DNA of 64,000 nt, from the NCBI GenBank assembly GCA_013399115.1, contig VXAA01000927.1, positions 180,138-244,137 of the forward strand, written 5' to 3'. Made by a program: the position numbers and the translations under genes. Origin of the DNA: Anseranas semipalmata (Eukaryota; Chordata; Aves; Anseriformes; Anseranatidae). How positions within the stretch are numbered: position 1 is the first letter of the stretch; each line of letters opens with the position of its first letter. Below the pieces are notes generated by a model. It was not told the origin of the DNA and searched no databases. It saw nothing but the letters and a program-made list of their open reading frames with translations. Shown piece by piece: positions 48,829-61,000 of the stretch.

Positions 48829-51800
48829 TCTCCACTATGAATTTCCCTGTGGTATTTATGTAATTCTTTTTATACGATTGTAAATCACTTCAGTGATGAA
48901 GCTTCTCCCAGCTGCCGAAGGAGAGCATTCCTCAGTGTGACAGAGCTGACTTCCCCAAAGCTCAGCATCCATTCTCCCTCCCTTAGTTGAAACCGTGACT
49001 CTTGGTTGCATCCCTGCTGGCAGATCGTGCAACATGTTGCCTGGAAAACCTGGGGTCACCTTTGAGGACATGGGGTTGTTGCCTATTAGCGTGGTTTGTT
49101 TCTAAGTATTATCCTCTCCACGCTCTCTCAGGCTAGCACTGGTCAGGGGCTGCCCTTGCCTTTTAATTTGCTTTTCCAGCAATTTCTGCCAGAGGCAAAA
49201 GGCTGTGCACCAGCCCCGGTGCTCCCCACCTGCATTGCCCTCTTCTGGGCAGGGTAAACTCCTTGCAGTGCTTTGGGGGAAGGAGGGATGGCAATCCCAA
49301 ACTGAATGACCTGTGTCCCTCCTGACGGCATGAATAACTGTTGCTGTTGCTGATTTTAAGATAAATATCACCTTTGTTTGCATTTCTTCAAAGGCTAGGA
49401 TCAGGCATAAGGCCGTGGCTCTGCAAATAAAAGCACTTGAATTATGTATTCTGCTCGGTGTTTGTATTGTGCCAGGCACAGTGGGAGCTTGTCCTAGGCT
49501 GGAAGTGCCACTGTGTTATAACTAATAAATAATAGCATCTAACAGTAATTGTTTCATTACTTTATGAGTCAGACCCTTTACCGGGGGATTTGCTCATTGA
49601 CAAGCATGTTGTTCAGCTCTGCATTTCCATTAAGGAGACCGCACCAGGCTTTTCTGCGTCTTTGTACTGAGATGGAGACTTGAAGCTATTCGTAGTATTT
49701 AAAAAAATACGAGAAATTGGGCAAATAAATTGGAGTTCAGTGCTTAATGGCTTGCTGCAGGGTTCTTCCACGTGCTCCAGGCAAGTGAAATAGGTAACTG
49801 GGGATTTCCCGTGCTGGTCACAGCCGGTGACGGGAGGCAGGGTGGCCCGGCTGCCCCCGCAGCGTGCTGCTGGCTCCCGCAGCTCCCCTGCCCCGGGGCC
49901 GGCTCCAAGCACCCAGGGGCAAGTTAGTTTCGGAGCTGAGCAGAGGCCTGGTGCGGATCTGAAAATGGAAATTCTCCTCCTAATTCTGCCACAGGCTTCT
50001 GGTGATGCTTGGGATGCGTTGCTTCTCTCCTAATTTCCAAAGAACCATGGAAATACTAATTTCCCTGCACCTTACCCTGTTTCTTCCCACATACGTTTTT
50101 TTAGGGAATTAGGAACATTTACTGATGAAAAGATGTTTGCTTAACCTCCGCAAAATGACACTGAATCCACAGCAATGTCCTCTCACCGAGGTGACAGGTC
50201 TGCCGTCCCTGCTCAAGAGCTGTGTCACGAAGAAGAGGGGCAGCAGTGCTGCCTGGGCAGGGCTTTCTGTGGACATCGCTCTATTCATTTCTTGTTGTGC
50301 AGATGATTTTGAACAGCTTGTAAATTGTTTTTCTGCATTATGTATGAATAAATCCTCATTTGACAGAGGAATGACACTTTTCTCCGTGATGTTATCAATG
50401 CATTTTTATCTTTCATGCCAGTCACACATTGGTATCTCTTCACATTTATTAATTGCAGTGAGAGAATGCTGGGTGGATGGGTTAGTCTCTGCTATTGCTG
50501 TAACCCGATTCTCCTCCAGTAAACTGGATAGCATGTGATTTTTTTTCAACTACAAGATACGAAGTGGATTGAAATGAGAGGAAATTGTGCCATATGGTGC
50601 TCACGCTCCTTAACTCACATTTCTCTCTGCCAGCTGTGACTCTGCTCGTGCCTCTAGAAGGTGATTTCTGTGGGCAGTTCTGCATGCGGCGTGCCGGCAG
50701 GGCATGGCCAGAGCCCGGTCCCCACCTAAGGCACGATCACACTCTCCCTGACATGGGTTCTGGTGTACAAGAGAAAAATCATGGCATTTGTTTTCTTCCT
50801 GTCATTTCAGCAACATTGCCATGACATTCGTAGCTCTGATTTCACCCTACTAAGGCAATGGAAGATTGTCTACATGAGGATACAAACACAAAACCAGAAG
50901 CAATTGAATTGCTTTCTCTGGATTCATCCCTACCTGTCAGCTGAGCCCTGGCAGCTGTGTGCGTGCCTGCTCTAGGCACGAATCTTGTGGCTTAAGCCAC
51001 CAGATCCTGCCTTCCTGTGGGGCACTTTGAGGTACCATGCTTTGCAGTCGGGGTGTACGGGGAGCGTGCACGCGGTCAGTTATGGTAGCATAGCTGATGC
51101 ACTACAACCCATTAAATTGCAGGTCGATCACTTCCCATCCCATGCCCATGCTCTGAAATTTCCCCGGACATTTTAAAGATGAGCTACGTTGCAAGCTATA
51201 AGTGGCCATCGGGTGCCACACACTCTGCTCTGCACGGTGCTTCAGAGTGGATTTGCTCATTTTTGTACCTAAGGGTCTGATTCACCCTGTGTGGGTCGGT
51301 GGGGACGGTCAAAGAGGGTGAGCTGGGGTCAGGTGTGCTCAGCAGACCCCGTGTCACCGCAGGTCTCTGGGGATCCTCTGCCCCAGCCAGTTTGTCCAAG
51401 GTGAGGGCTTTGCGCTGTGCCTAGAGCTTGTGCACAAGAGCCGGGTATGCTGATGCATCCCACAGCTCTACGAGGGCATATTGTAGTTAGAAAAGGTTGA
51501 GTCTGTTATAAAAGCAGTGTGTGCGAGCTCAGCCTGTGGGTATTCAGCTTTGTACTAACTCGAGCAGCCTTAACCTCGGCTGAGAAGGCTTGGCTGAGCC
51601 TTCCCTTCCCCTGCAAATGCCTGGGTGGCTCAGACCCGCGTTTCAGTGCTGCGGCACATGCTGCCCGGCCCCCTTGCAGGAGACTCTGTGGTGGTGTGCC
51701 TGGATCAGCGAGAACAGAGTTACTGCTGGCGTTTGTGCCGAGAGCCACCAGAACCCCGAGGACAGGGAGCCGGAAGGTGCCCAAACCTCCTCGCACATTT

Positions 51801-52800
51801 TCCTCCTTCCCTCGGTGCCGAGCAGAGCTCTGGTCTAGTGACTGGTTTTCTTGTGTTCACATGCCACCAGCATGACCACTCAAACCATGCTGAAAGAAAA
51901 CAACAGCACACTGAGAGATAAAGCAGACAATTGTTAGGATCAAACAGATCCAGAATTTCTTTGGACCAAAACCTGTTTTACTATATTCTGCAAAAGTCTC
52001 CCTTGAACTCCAGTTGAGGTAGAATTTCCAAAATGAACTGAAATACCGGTTTTAAAAATGTTAACTTTAAACTGTATTTAAATTTTTTTTAAATGTAGGG
52101 AAATCAATTGTCTTGGAGAGAAGGGGAGAGTTCAGATCAGACTGATAAAAATGTCATTTTGTTTTGACCTCTTCTTTTGCTTTCCTAATCTCATAGCATA
52201 AGCTAACTCAAATTTTGAAATGTAGAGATATTAAAGATTTCTGTAAACATCAAAAATGCATAGGTTGAGCATTCCCATTTTCTGTTCTCAAATCAAGATT
52301 TGTCATAAATCAAGCATTTTGTGAACAGTTTATTTTTTAAAAATCTGGCAACAAGAAAAATCCTTATAAAATGCTCAAGCAGGTTTCCAGTAAATGACAT
52401 CCCACTTTTTAAACTATCTATCTTTGACAGAATAAAGACCGATCAAAAAGACAGTGCAGATGTTTTGTTTTCTAGAGTTTTTTTTTTTTATATGGTCCTT
52501 ATCATAGCTTAATACTGAATGTTTCAGAAGCAATGAATTCTGCCTTCTATTTAGGGAGATAATAAATTTAAAGAGCAGGAAGCCAAATTTCCCAGAAAGG
52601 CTAACCTTAAGGATAGAAAGAAAGTTCATTTCTCACCTAGAAATAGGATTCCCGTCCCCTGACGCCCAGCTCAGTCCCTGCTAATGAAGCAGTCCTTCCA
52701 GGGCAGGCAGAAGGGAGCTCTGCTCCATGTGGAGTGAATGTTTCCAGAGAACTGTCAGTGTGAAAAATAATGATGTAGCAGTTTCTTTTTAATCGTTTGA
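48829..52800. other. Intron-like sequence, no strongly supported gene
   Basis: Mixed composition with CpG-richer patches near 49.80-49.93 kb and 51.55-51.80 kb. A 137-codon plus frame at 50,125-50,538 contains no recognised motif and lacks splice-bounded structure. One weak exon candidate is listed at 51,680. From 51.9 to 52.8 kb the sequence is AT-rich and stop-dense. Confidence 0.5.
51680..51776 (+). CDS. Weak candidate coding exon (97 bp)
   Basis: A pyrimidine-rich acceptor (cccggcccccttgcag) leads into a 97-base segment ending GCCGGAAG/gtgccc. One reading, in phase 1 and out phase 2, gives DSVVVCLDQREQSYCWRL followed by a charged, proline-containing tail. All three frames are open across the segment because it is GC-rich, so frame openness has little weight. 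No family is recognised. Confidence 0.2.
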
Positions 52801-52810
52801 CTAAATGCAG

Positions 52811-53020
52811 ATGCTGTGTTATGCACTGTCCAAGAAACAGATTTCACATCTCTCTCAGCAAGTAAATAACTTTTTACAAGAAATACCACAGTATATTCAT
52901 GCAAATAAAGTTACACAGGTGCAAGAATGTTTGCAGGACCTTTCTCAAAAAGAAGATGGTTCTGACCCCATTTACAAGCTGAAAATAACCTACTTTGTAA
53001 CCAAAGAGGTTTTTAATTGA
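52811..53020 (+). CDS. Candidate coding exon, unknown helical protein
   Basis: A T-rich tract ending ctaaatgcag leads directly into ATGCTGTGTTATGC, and one frame then stays open for 69 codons to TGA at 53,018-53,020, in sequence of about 60% AT where stops are expected roughly every 15-20 codons. An in-frame TAA lies just before the acceptor (52,802-52,804). The peptide is rich in Q, K, L and I, with helical stretches such as SQQVNNFLQEIPQYIHANKV and, further on, YKLKITYFVTKE. A donor ACACAG/gtgcaa at 52,918/52,919 would make a 108-base, 36-codon phase 0-0 exon. Alternatively the frame runs on to its stop as a terminal exon, or to a weaker AAAGAG/gttttt donor. I cannot assign a family. A fragment of a retrocopied gene is another possibility. 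Confidence 0.35.
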   Translation: MLCYALSKKQISHLSQQVNNFLQEIPQYIHANKVTQVQECLQDLSQKEDGSDPIYKLKITYFVTKEVFN

Positions 53021-53417
53021 AGTGTGACTTTCACTGGCAACTTCTGGTTTTGTTTTCGATATATGCCTTTGTGCTCAGTGATGGGACAAAAACTTTCCAT
53101 GAGCAGGATTCAAATGTGCGGTTATAAACTCAAGTAGTGGAAAAAAGTCTATTAAATATGATACAGAAAAGACTTTTTTTTCATATTCAAATTTTAGTGG
53201 GTACAAGGCAGGAGGTAAAATTAGCATTTATTCATTTTTTTAATCTCCTTCTTAATATTTAGGACTAGCTCTAATTGTGGTCTATTTATTTTATTTTTTT
53301 TTACTTTTCAGAGTGCCGCTATCTAAGAGGTGGTATTTTGGGGCAAATAACAGAACTGCTAACGTCAAGTGTTAAAAAAAATCCTGGGTTAGCCATCTTT
53401 CCTAGACCAGGAGACAG

Positions 53418-53446
53418 ACCAACCAACCAACCAAACAAACAAAACA
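53418..53446. repeat. (AACC)n/(AAAC)n simple repeat
   Basis: Several AACC units pass into AAAC units over about 29 bases. It lies about 100 bases downstream of a strong acceptor-like site at 53,311. Confidence 0.9.
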
Positions 53447-53469
53447 AGCTTTCTTCATTTGTTTTATGA

Positions 53470-56400
53470 TTTCTGAGCCTTCAGATGTACTGAGGTCACA
53501 TTTCACATTTTCTCTAGAAGAGCAAAAAACTTTGAAGTGCTGCATTGTTTTTTAATGCTGATAGCTGATACGTTCATCTGATGACAGGGAACCAGGAACT
53601 GGGTCCTTTAGCACCAGTGTTGGATTCATCATAAAATCATGAGCATTGGAACCGTGCACTGGAAGGCTTGCATTCCCATGCTAGTAACTTTGCAATCCTT
53701 TAAGTGTTTGAGCATAGAGGATAATCCAAATTCTTTGTTTCGAATTTGAGAAAAAGAACATCAGTTCATGCATTTTGAGGGCAAGATTAAGGAAAATAGT
53801 TTGGCATTGTCTGTTTGCTGGTCTTTGAGACCCTCTGCTTCAAAACAGAAGCCTAGAAACACAGGTATCTTTCTCATCCCTTACCCCTCCTGGCCCAAGG
53901 GTTAAGAAAGTCCCTGGGTCATGCCGATGAATTTATCTTCCCCTGAGGGCAGCTAAGCACAAGATTGCTTGTTCCCGAGAGGGCTGTGGGATGCAGTGCG
54001 ATGTGCTGGTGTGTCTGGCCTGCAGGGAGGAGGATGAGGATGTTTCCTTCTTCGTAAAGGCAGATAGCTCCAGAACACTGATTTTGGCCCCAAAAAGCAG
54101 ACAGGTGGAAGTCTTAGTTCTGGGAACAGCTTAAATCAGGGTTCACAAACACACAAGAGTTCAGGAAGCCAGACTTTAGTCCTGCTCCTCAGGGAACTTT
54201 CTGTCTCCTTAGAAAATTTGCAGAATAACTGAGTGATCCTGCTGCAAACCATATCAATTAGAGATGCATTTTAGAATGTATTAAGTGCTGTAAAAGTGCA
54301 AAGTTCTGTGCAAAATGAAACCAAAATTGGTGGGTATTATGGCATTGATATTTGTCTCTCATTTTCCCTCCTGTAAAATTGTACCCTGTTACTTTCTAAT
54401 GCATTTGAGATAACTCTAGGGAAGCTTGAGATCGCTGGTAGTCTCCTGTAGTGCCCACAGTAATGCCCTTGGAGAAATGCAGGGTACAGGGACTGAGTGG
54501 TGACATTATAAAATAAGGAAAACACAGTTAGAATGTTCGATGGATAACAGTAAATGAATGCCATTCTCTTCGTTCAGACGAAGGATGCGGTCGCTGCCCT
54601 TGTTTCCCTGTCCCTCAGTGTCTGTGAAAGGCACAGCTGCTGTGGTATGCTCTGACCAAGCTCCCTGCAAGGGCAAGCTGTAGTCCAGGGTGGATGCAGA
54701 ACGGGTTTTGCCCTCCTGGGAAGCACGGCAGAGCGTGGCAGGTCCTGATTGCCCAGGCTTACACTTGTGGCTTTCCAAGACAGGTTTTATCTTGCTGCAA
54801 GGATGGAAGTGAGAAGCGAGGCAGCCAAAAGCACACGTGTGCTCGGATGTGCTCCTCCTGGGGGGGATGCGGGGCAGCCGGTGCGTACCCAGACTGTGAT
54901 TTTCTTCCTCCTCGTCCTGGCTCCTCTGAGAGGGCCAACAGGTCTCCTGTGTTTCAGGAGCATGCTCTCTCCGCAGTGTCCTGGCAAACACAATTTGCCA
55001 TTCTCTCCCATCTCAGGTTGTCCTTGGTCTACTTGAGCCTCCCTTTTCATTCCTCCTCCTCCCTGGCAGTCTCTCTGCCTGCCTGCGATGCTCCCAGCTC
55101 TCCTCTCCTCTTCTCCCATGCAAAGAGTGCTAACAGGCTGTGCAAGCCTTTCCTCTCTGCATGCTGTGTCTCATGTCTATACCAGGAATCAGTGGATGGT
55201 GATGCAGCTTTGCTGAGAGCACTGGGGTTGTGCTGACGTGCGCTTGCTGAGGCTCTTGTTAAGTAGGAGACACACGGAGCAGAAGAGCTGGCAACATCAC
55301 CTGGAGGAGAGATGGTAGTTAACGAGCAGCTCTGGGAGCGTCATTCCAGATGGAGCAGACGAAGCTGGGGAAGAAGGTGTACTGCGAGTTATTAATTGTG
55401 CATTTGCTTTAGCCTGCCTAATCCTGTAAGTGAAGGTCTGGCATTGTGGAGCCCAGGGCTGAACCCTGGAGATTACTGAGTAGGGATATTTGTGGGTACT
55501 TTGGCACTGGTGTTCATTTCAAGAGCTATTAAAAATAATGAGATGCTGCAGCTTTACTAATGATTTAAGAGATTCTCCTTGCATCTCAGTATGAGGCTGA
55601 TCTGATGCAGCCATCTTCGTGATAGCATCCCACAGTGTTTTGTCTTTATGAGTACATCTTGTTCTGGCTTGTTTCAGAAATCTGCTCTTAGCTCTAAGGT
55701 TTGCAATTGTTGGCCTGTAATTAGTACCAGTATTACAGTGCTATTACTGCACTGGCCTGAACTGCTGGCTATTTTTGGATATGACGTTGTTCAGGTTTTT
55801 GTTGCATAGCTTGTTTCTCTCATCGTGAATCAGCAGGCCTCTGCGTGTACAATCATGCTGTTTTTTAGAACAAGCAGTGCAGACTCACAGATACCCGTTA
55901 GCCAGTATTTACACAAATGTATCTTTAGATGGAGACCATAGTCCAGTCCCAGGCTGAGGGGGACTGGGGTCAATATTCCCTTCTGGTGGCTTGGATGCTG
56001 AGGATCTGCCTTGCCTGTAGGCCAGGTAGTTGACTGGATTTACGCTTAATCTGCACAGAAACAGGCACTCTGGTCATGTAGACAACATTTACCATAACTG
56101 AAAATGTGAACTCTTTGTCGAGAAGCAAAATACTGCTGATGTCTTATTGGGAAGCAGCCAGGCTTATGCCTTATGGAGGACTGATAACAGGAACCCTGAT
56201 TTCATGAATGTTTGGGTAAACACTAGGACACGTACTGTGTTTGAACCCTATAGCTAATGTCTGAGGTCTCTCAGCTTGCATCTTCTCTATGAATAGTAAA
56301 ATTTTTGCCCTCCGGTGGCTGTAGTATCTCTGAGTTGCAGTTAGTATTAATCAGAGATTGTGTAGCTTTTCTAAATGAGTGGCAGCCTCATATTCAGAAA

Positions 56401-56990
56401 TCTTCTTTGAATGCCCTTAGGTTTTATTCACAAATAAATCTGTATTCTCTTTTTCTTTCTCAGTACTTGCTTTCTGTTACACTTCTCAGTCACGACCAGG
56501 AGATGCTCAGTGTGAAACCCACTGAGCCTGGTTCAGAAAAGAAGCCATGCAGCTATTGAAGATACAGTCCTTGATTCTGCAGCAGAAACTTTTAAGACTT
56601 TAATATTCCAGAGAGCAAGGCCAGTCTGCATAAAGGCTCAGACTGAATGAGGGGTAATTAAAGCTAAATTAGAAACAGGCAGTTTCCATCTGTGATTTTG
56701 GAATTCTAGAAAATATTTACATTAGAAAGGAAGGCATCAGAACACAGAATTAGAAAAACAGAAATCAGGAGTCTACCTCCAACATGGGTGTTCACTTTCC
56801 ATGTGTACTGAGCAAATCATCACAGAGAAACATAGAAATGGGGTCAGAAAACAAAATGAAAACCAGTCTTAAAAAATGTAGATCTGAGGGGAAATTTTCA
56901 TAGAAAGAGAAACACTTGAAAGGATTAATTTTGAAAAAAATCTCAGGAGTAAGGGTGCAAATAATCACGTATGACATTGCAATTAGTATG
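53470..56990. other. Intron-like sequence, no supported gene
   Basis: AT-rich to 54.5 kb, then GC-richer at 54.5-55.2 kb, where frames of 161-180 codons overlap on both strands with no domain, then AT-rich again. No RNA gene, transposon or splice-bounded coding piece was recognised. Confidence 0.5.
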
Positions 56991-56999
56991 AGTTATTCT

Positions 57000-57300
57000 T
57001 TATAATTTGATAGCATTCAGAGATATCAAAACCAAATCAGCGTTTAATTTTATCTACATAATTTGTCATTGTTTTACCTATACTGGCTGGCTAATTGTTT
57101 AAATCTCATGAGTGTTATGAAGCTTAATTCATTAATGTGTTTAAAGAGCTTCGATGCTCTGTGCTAAAAGATGGCATCAATGTAAAAATCATGATAATTT
57201 AGCACTTACATTTCAGTATCATTTCTGGATTTTGTTAGCTGACAAATCACTCTAACATGTTCCAATGAATGCTATGGAAATGTATGTATTTTCAGTTTTA
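57000..57300. promoter_or_regulatory. Enhancer-like AT-rich block (candidate conserved non-coding element)
   Basis: About 300 bases of very AT-rich but non-repetitive DNA with many homeodomain-type cores (gtttaatttt, ataatttgtc, gctaattg, ttaattcattaatg) and CpG nearly absent. It has no coding frame. The texture resembles conserved developmental enhancers; proof would need cross-species comparison. Confidence 0.25.
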
Positions 57301-57659
57301 GATATGAATGATATATACACTGCTCTAGTCTTTTGCACTATGTTTCAGAGAGAAATTTAGTGATAGTTATAAAAATCGAATTTCTGTATAGTGGCATTGC
57401 AAGCCTTACTTACATTTCAAGTGAAGAAAATATATCCTGAGACTCAGCTGACCAGAGCTGAAACCACTGCACATCATGAGCACGCAGCATGTGGGACAAC
57501 GTGTCCATGACCCCACGGTCTAAAGGATCGCCAGCAACGTTCACTGTGGAAGACACAAGTCCATTCTGCAGATGGAGTCAGGACGTGTCAGCCCCTCTGT
57601 AGATGGTCTGTATCCAGATACCAGAAGAGATGAGGCCTCATGACAGGAGTGGCTGAGTG

Positions 57660-57678
57660 TTGTGACATTCAGTCACAA
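57660..57678. repeat. 7-bp perfect inverted repeat, 5-bp loop
   Basis: TTGTGAC-attca-GTCACAA. It is a short hairpin or palindromic binding-site-like motif; the TGAC/GTCA halves resemble nuclear-receptor or bZIP half-sites. Chance is a reasonable explanation. Confidence 0.7.
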
Positions 57679-58046
57679 AAACCAAAGGGGTTATAAGCAA
57701 TCTGGCAAAAATGGAGTCAGGGCATTCTTGAGCACCTCCAGCGACAGCGATCACGGCCTCATTTCTCTAAGTGCGAACATGAGCCTCTTCTGTAGGAAAA
57801 TAGGAGAAATTAATAGCGATGATAAAACTATCCTGTAGACACACATGCACAGCCACGAGATGCTAATGTGGTTGTTCAACAGAATGAAAAACCGCTTCAC
57901 TTAAGTGAGAGACTGCTGCTAACAGGACAGCAATATTTATCAAGCCAGTTTTCCTGTCTGATTACTGAGCAATCTGCCCTCCACAGGAAAGCAGAAGAGA
58001 AACCCTCTTAGAAGTTTAGATTTGGTTACTAAATTGAAGTCTGGGC

Positions 58047-58094
58047 TTTTTTGTTTGTTTCCTTTTTTTTATTTTTATTTTTTATTTATTTTTT
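58047..58094. repeat. T-rich low-complexity tract
   Basis: Runs of T broken by single A, G or C across 48 bases, ending ttttttag, so it also resembles a strong splice-acceptor pyrimidine tract. No coding frame with a donor follows. Confidence 0.9.
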
Positions 58095-58099
58095 AGTTC

Positions 58100-61000
58100 T
58101 GAAGATCTCTTTTATCCTTGGGGAAATAAATATATCTTTATGAACCACACCAGGAGATGCTGCTGAAGATCATCAGCTCTTTTTAGCATTTCACTTCTAG
58201 ATGCATACATGTGAAATTTCTCAGTGCTGAATACATCTTCTCATTTCGCCCCATTGCATGCCCGGCTTGTTTTAGGTGAGCTGAATGTAGCAGATTCTTT
58301 CCAAGCTCTGGGAGGCCGCGTACCCCAGCTGGGCATTAGGGCGTTCCCCTACCTTGTGCTGCCTGATCCCCAGCTTGAATTGCAGCTGGTCAGGTCCTTC
58401 GGTTAGTGCCTCTCTTCCCCTTTGCCTCCTCCGTGGTTGTGTTTGGGAGGGCGGGAGGATCGGGATGACTTCATGGGGACCGCACATGCTTCCCCTCCTT
58501 CTCTCGCTGCCCCGTGTCCTCTGCTGCAGCTCCTGCCTTCCTGGGCTCACTGGGTTCTGCTCTTGGAGGCTGCCACACACTCCTCTCACCCAGTCCCTCC
58601 TCACTGCTTCCTTGTACCATACAAGGTGCCTAGGGCAGACACCCGTCCTGCCCCCTTCCTGCTGTGGCTCTATCTTGAGAAGCTGTCCATTTTATGCTAG
58701 ATCTCGCGTTTTGGATTCTTGCCTTTCCTGGCCGTTGGAAACCCACAGGAAGGTGCCGTATTTGGGGAAAACAAGAGTCTCAGAGTCTCCTAGAAGAAGG
58801 GAAGGCTGCTGACTCCTGTTGGGGTGCTACAGGCTCTACAGTTGAATACTGGGCACTGACAAATCAGTCTACCTTTGTTTGGAGACACGATATGGCTCGG
58901 GGATTAACGTGGTGCAGGGAGACAACTCCAGCTGCTTCTCATTTCCTCACTGGGAGCCCATCTGTCTAGCTGCCAGGTTGTGATACAGTTGTATTGCTGG
59001 TTGCATTGACTTATACTCTCTTTTCCTAGTGATGCACAGAGATCAATTACCCATATGTTGCCTCCAGTGCGTGTATGTGCCTTTCATACCATTCCTCCTG
59101 AGGGGGTTGTTGACGTTCCTGTGGAGCATGAGAAATGGAGGGGACTCTTGCAAGCAGCCTCTCTACTAATCTGTGAAGAGATCCTGAGGAGGGAGCTGGA
59201 AGTTGTTTCCCTTCCCGTACGGCGTTATGTGATATATGTGCGTATGCATCCTCTCTAAATGGGTTTTTATTTCTTCTTGATTTCTTCATTGAAAGGTGTG
59301 CCACACATATCTTCTTCTTATCGCTTATGGCTACTATGCAGCTGAGCAAGTTTTTCAGTGTCATGTCAAGACTGGAAAACACAAGAGACTGAGCTGGCTC
59401 ATTCTCAGTGCAGATAAAATAGGCTTGGGAAAAATGCCCTGAATATATGTTAGTCCTCTTTAGCCAGAGGCAGTATTAGCACCCATCTGCCACTGGTGGC
59501 CTCAGTTAGACTCCCAGGTATGGCAAAGAACCAGCATGTGGTCACTTGTTTTATTTCTGTTCATTTGTGACCATGCACTATTACTGCTATATGAGCGATG
59601 ATTACAATTAGTTATATTCTGAGTTGCTTCTTAGTTGCTCCGTTAAAGAACTGAGCAATGTACAACACTGAGAGCATCTTGCTTCAATGGTATTGCAGTG
59701 TGTTTTGCTTTCTTACTGACTGCTTTTGACTTTTCATTAGGTATTAAAAATACTGGTGCTAACCCTAAGTGGACTGGGATACGCATGGTTATGAGACAAA
59801 GCCTATCGCAAGCCATATTGCCACAGCTGAGAAAGTACAAGTGCTTGAGCTGCTTGGATTCATTTTCCAAGGGCACCAAGTGGCTGGCTGTGCTGGCGGG
59901 TGCAGGACAGTCTGTCGGGTCTAGGCACAGTATTTACCAGTGAGGCAGCTCGTCATCCTTGCAGAGCCTCACATCTTCTGGCTTCTAATAACACGGTGGC
60001 TGCAAGATTAGAAAAATGTCTCATTAACATTTGTTATTTTTAGTAGGTTTGTTTTGACTGGGCACGGTGACATTATAGGAAGTAACAGGACTTTTTGTAC
60101 AGAAATGGAGAGTTAACATTCTTTATCTTAGCCTAAATTGGCAGAAGCAAAACTATGCCACTGAACTTAGTTACTGCAGTGTGTTGGACTTTGAGTATTT
60201 ATTCATGCTTAACTATATGAAACTTTTGGTTTGCTTATTTTTTTTTCTGCTAATTACTTATATCTAATGAAGGAGGCAGACTACATAATGGCACATAGGA
60301 ATTTCCACTTTGGATCACAGTGGTAGGTCACCAGCTCTAGTTGTGATCACAGCTAAGTGCATCAAAGGAAAGTGTAATAAAATGTAGCATACAGTGTACT
60401 TCATAACTTGTTTCCACAAAAATGACCTTCTTAACCTCTTCTGTCTGCTCCCTTTCCCACACCCTAATTGTGAAGGCTTACTTTCTAACATTATTTCCAA
60501 ATTTTTTATTTGTAACCTGCGCTATTCTTCATGGGCTGTTCAGATACAGAACCGTTTGGGTGCACAAGTCCTGTTTGTTCCCCTGTCTGAAGCCATTTCC
60601 TAACCATGAAGATTTGGCCCTGACCATCTGTGCTGACTTCAGGTGGCAGCCAGTCCCCTGGGAGCCATGGCAGATATAAGATGTCTGAGTGATATCTGTG
60701 AAGGGTGAGGACAGGAAGAAACCCTGCAGGAGAGCCTAGGAATAAACAGATCAGGAATTAACCTTGAATAGCAATGACACCAAGTACTGGGCAGGATGGA
60801 AACTTCTTTGTGACTTATTATATTCTTGGAACGTAATTCTGTCCGATGGCCATGGGATGTGTCTCAGGCTGAGTGGAAATAGCTTTGCTGCCTGCTATTC
60901 TTCTGGAAGTCCACCAGCCTCTAGTGGCTGTTTGCTTGCCCGCTCATGTTTGCCACTCCTTGCTGCGGTGCTGCCTACCTGTGAGCCAGATGTTCACAGC

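Noticed and set aside
50125..50538. 137-codon plus frame in moderately AT-rich DNA
   Set aside because: Long for the composition, but no motif, no convincing splice boundaries and no gene neighbours. Kept here as unsupported.
54694..55236. 180-codon plus frame overlapping a 161-codon minus frame
   Set aside because: GC-rich stretch, low-complexity S/L/C/P translation, no motif, no splice-bounded structure.
58354..58812. 152-codon plus frame
   Set aside because: Serine/leucine/cysteine-rich, GC-driven, overlapped by other frames and lacking splice logic.
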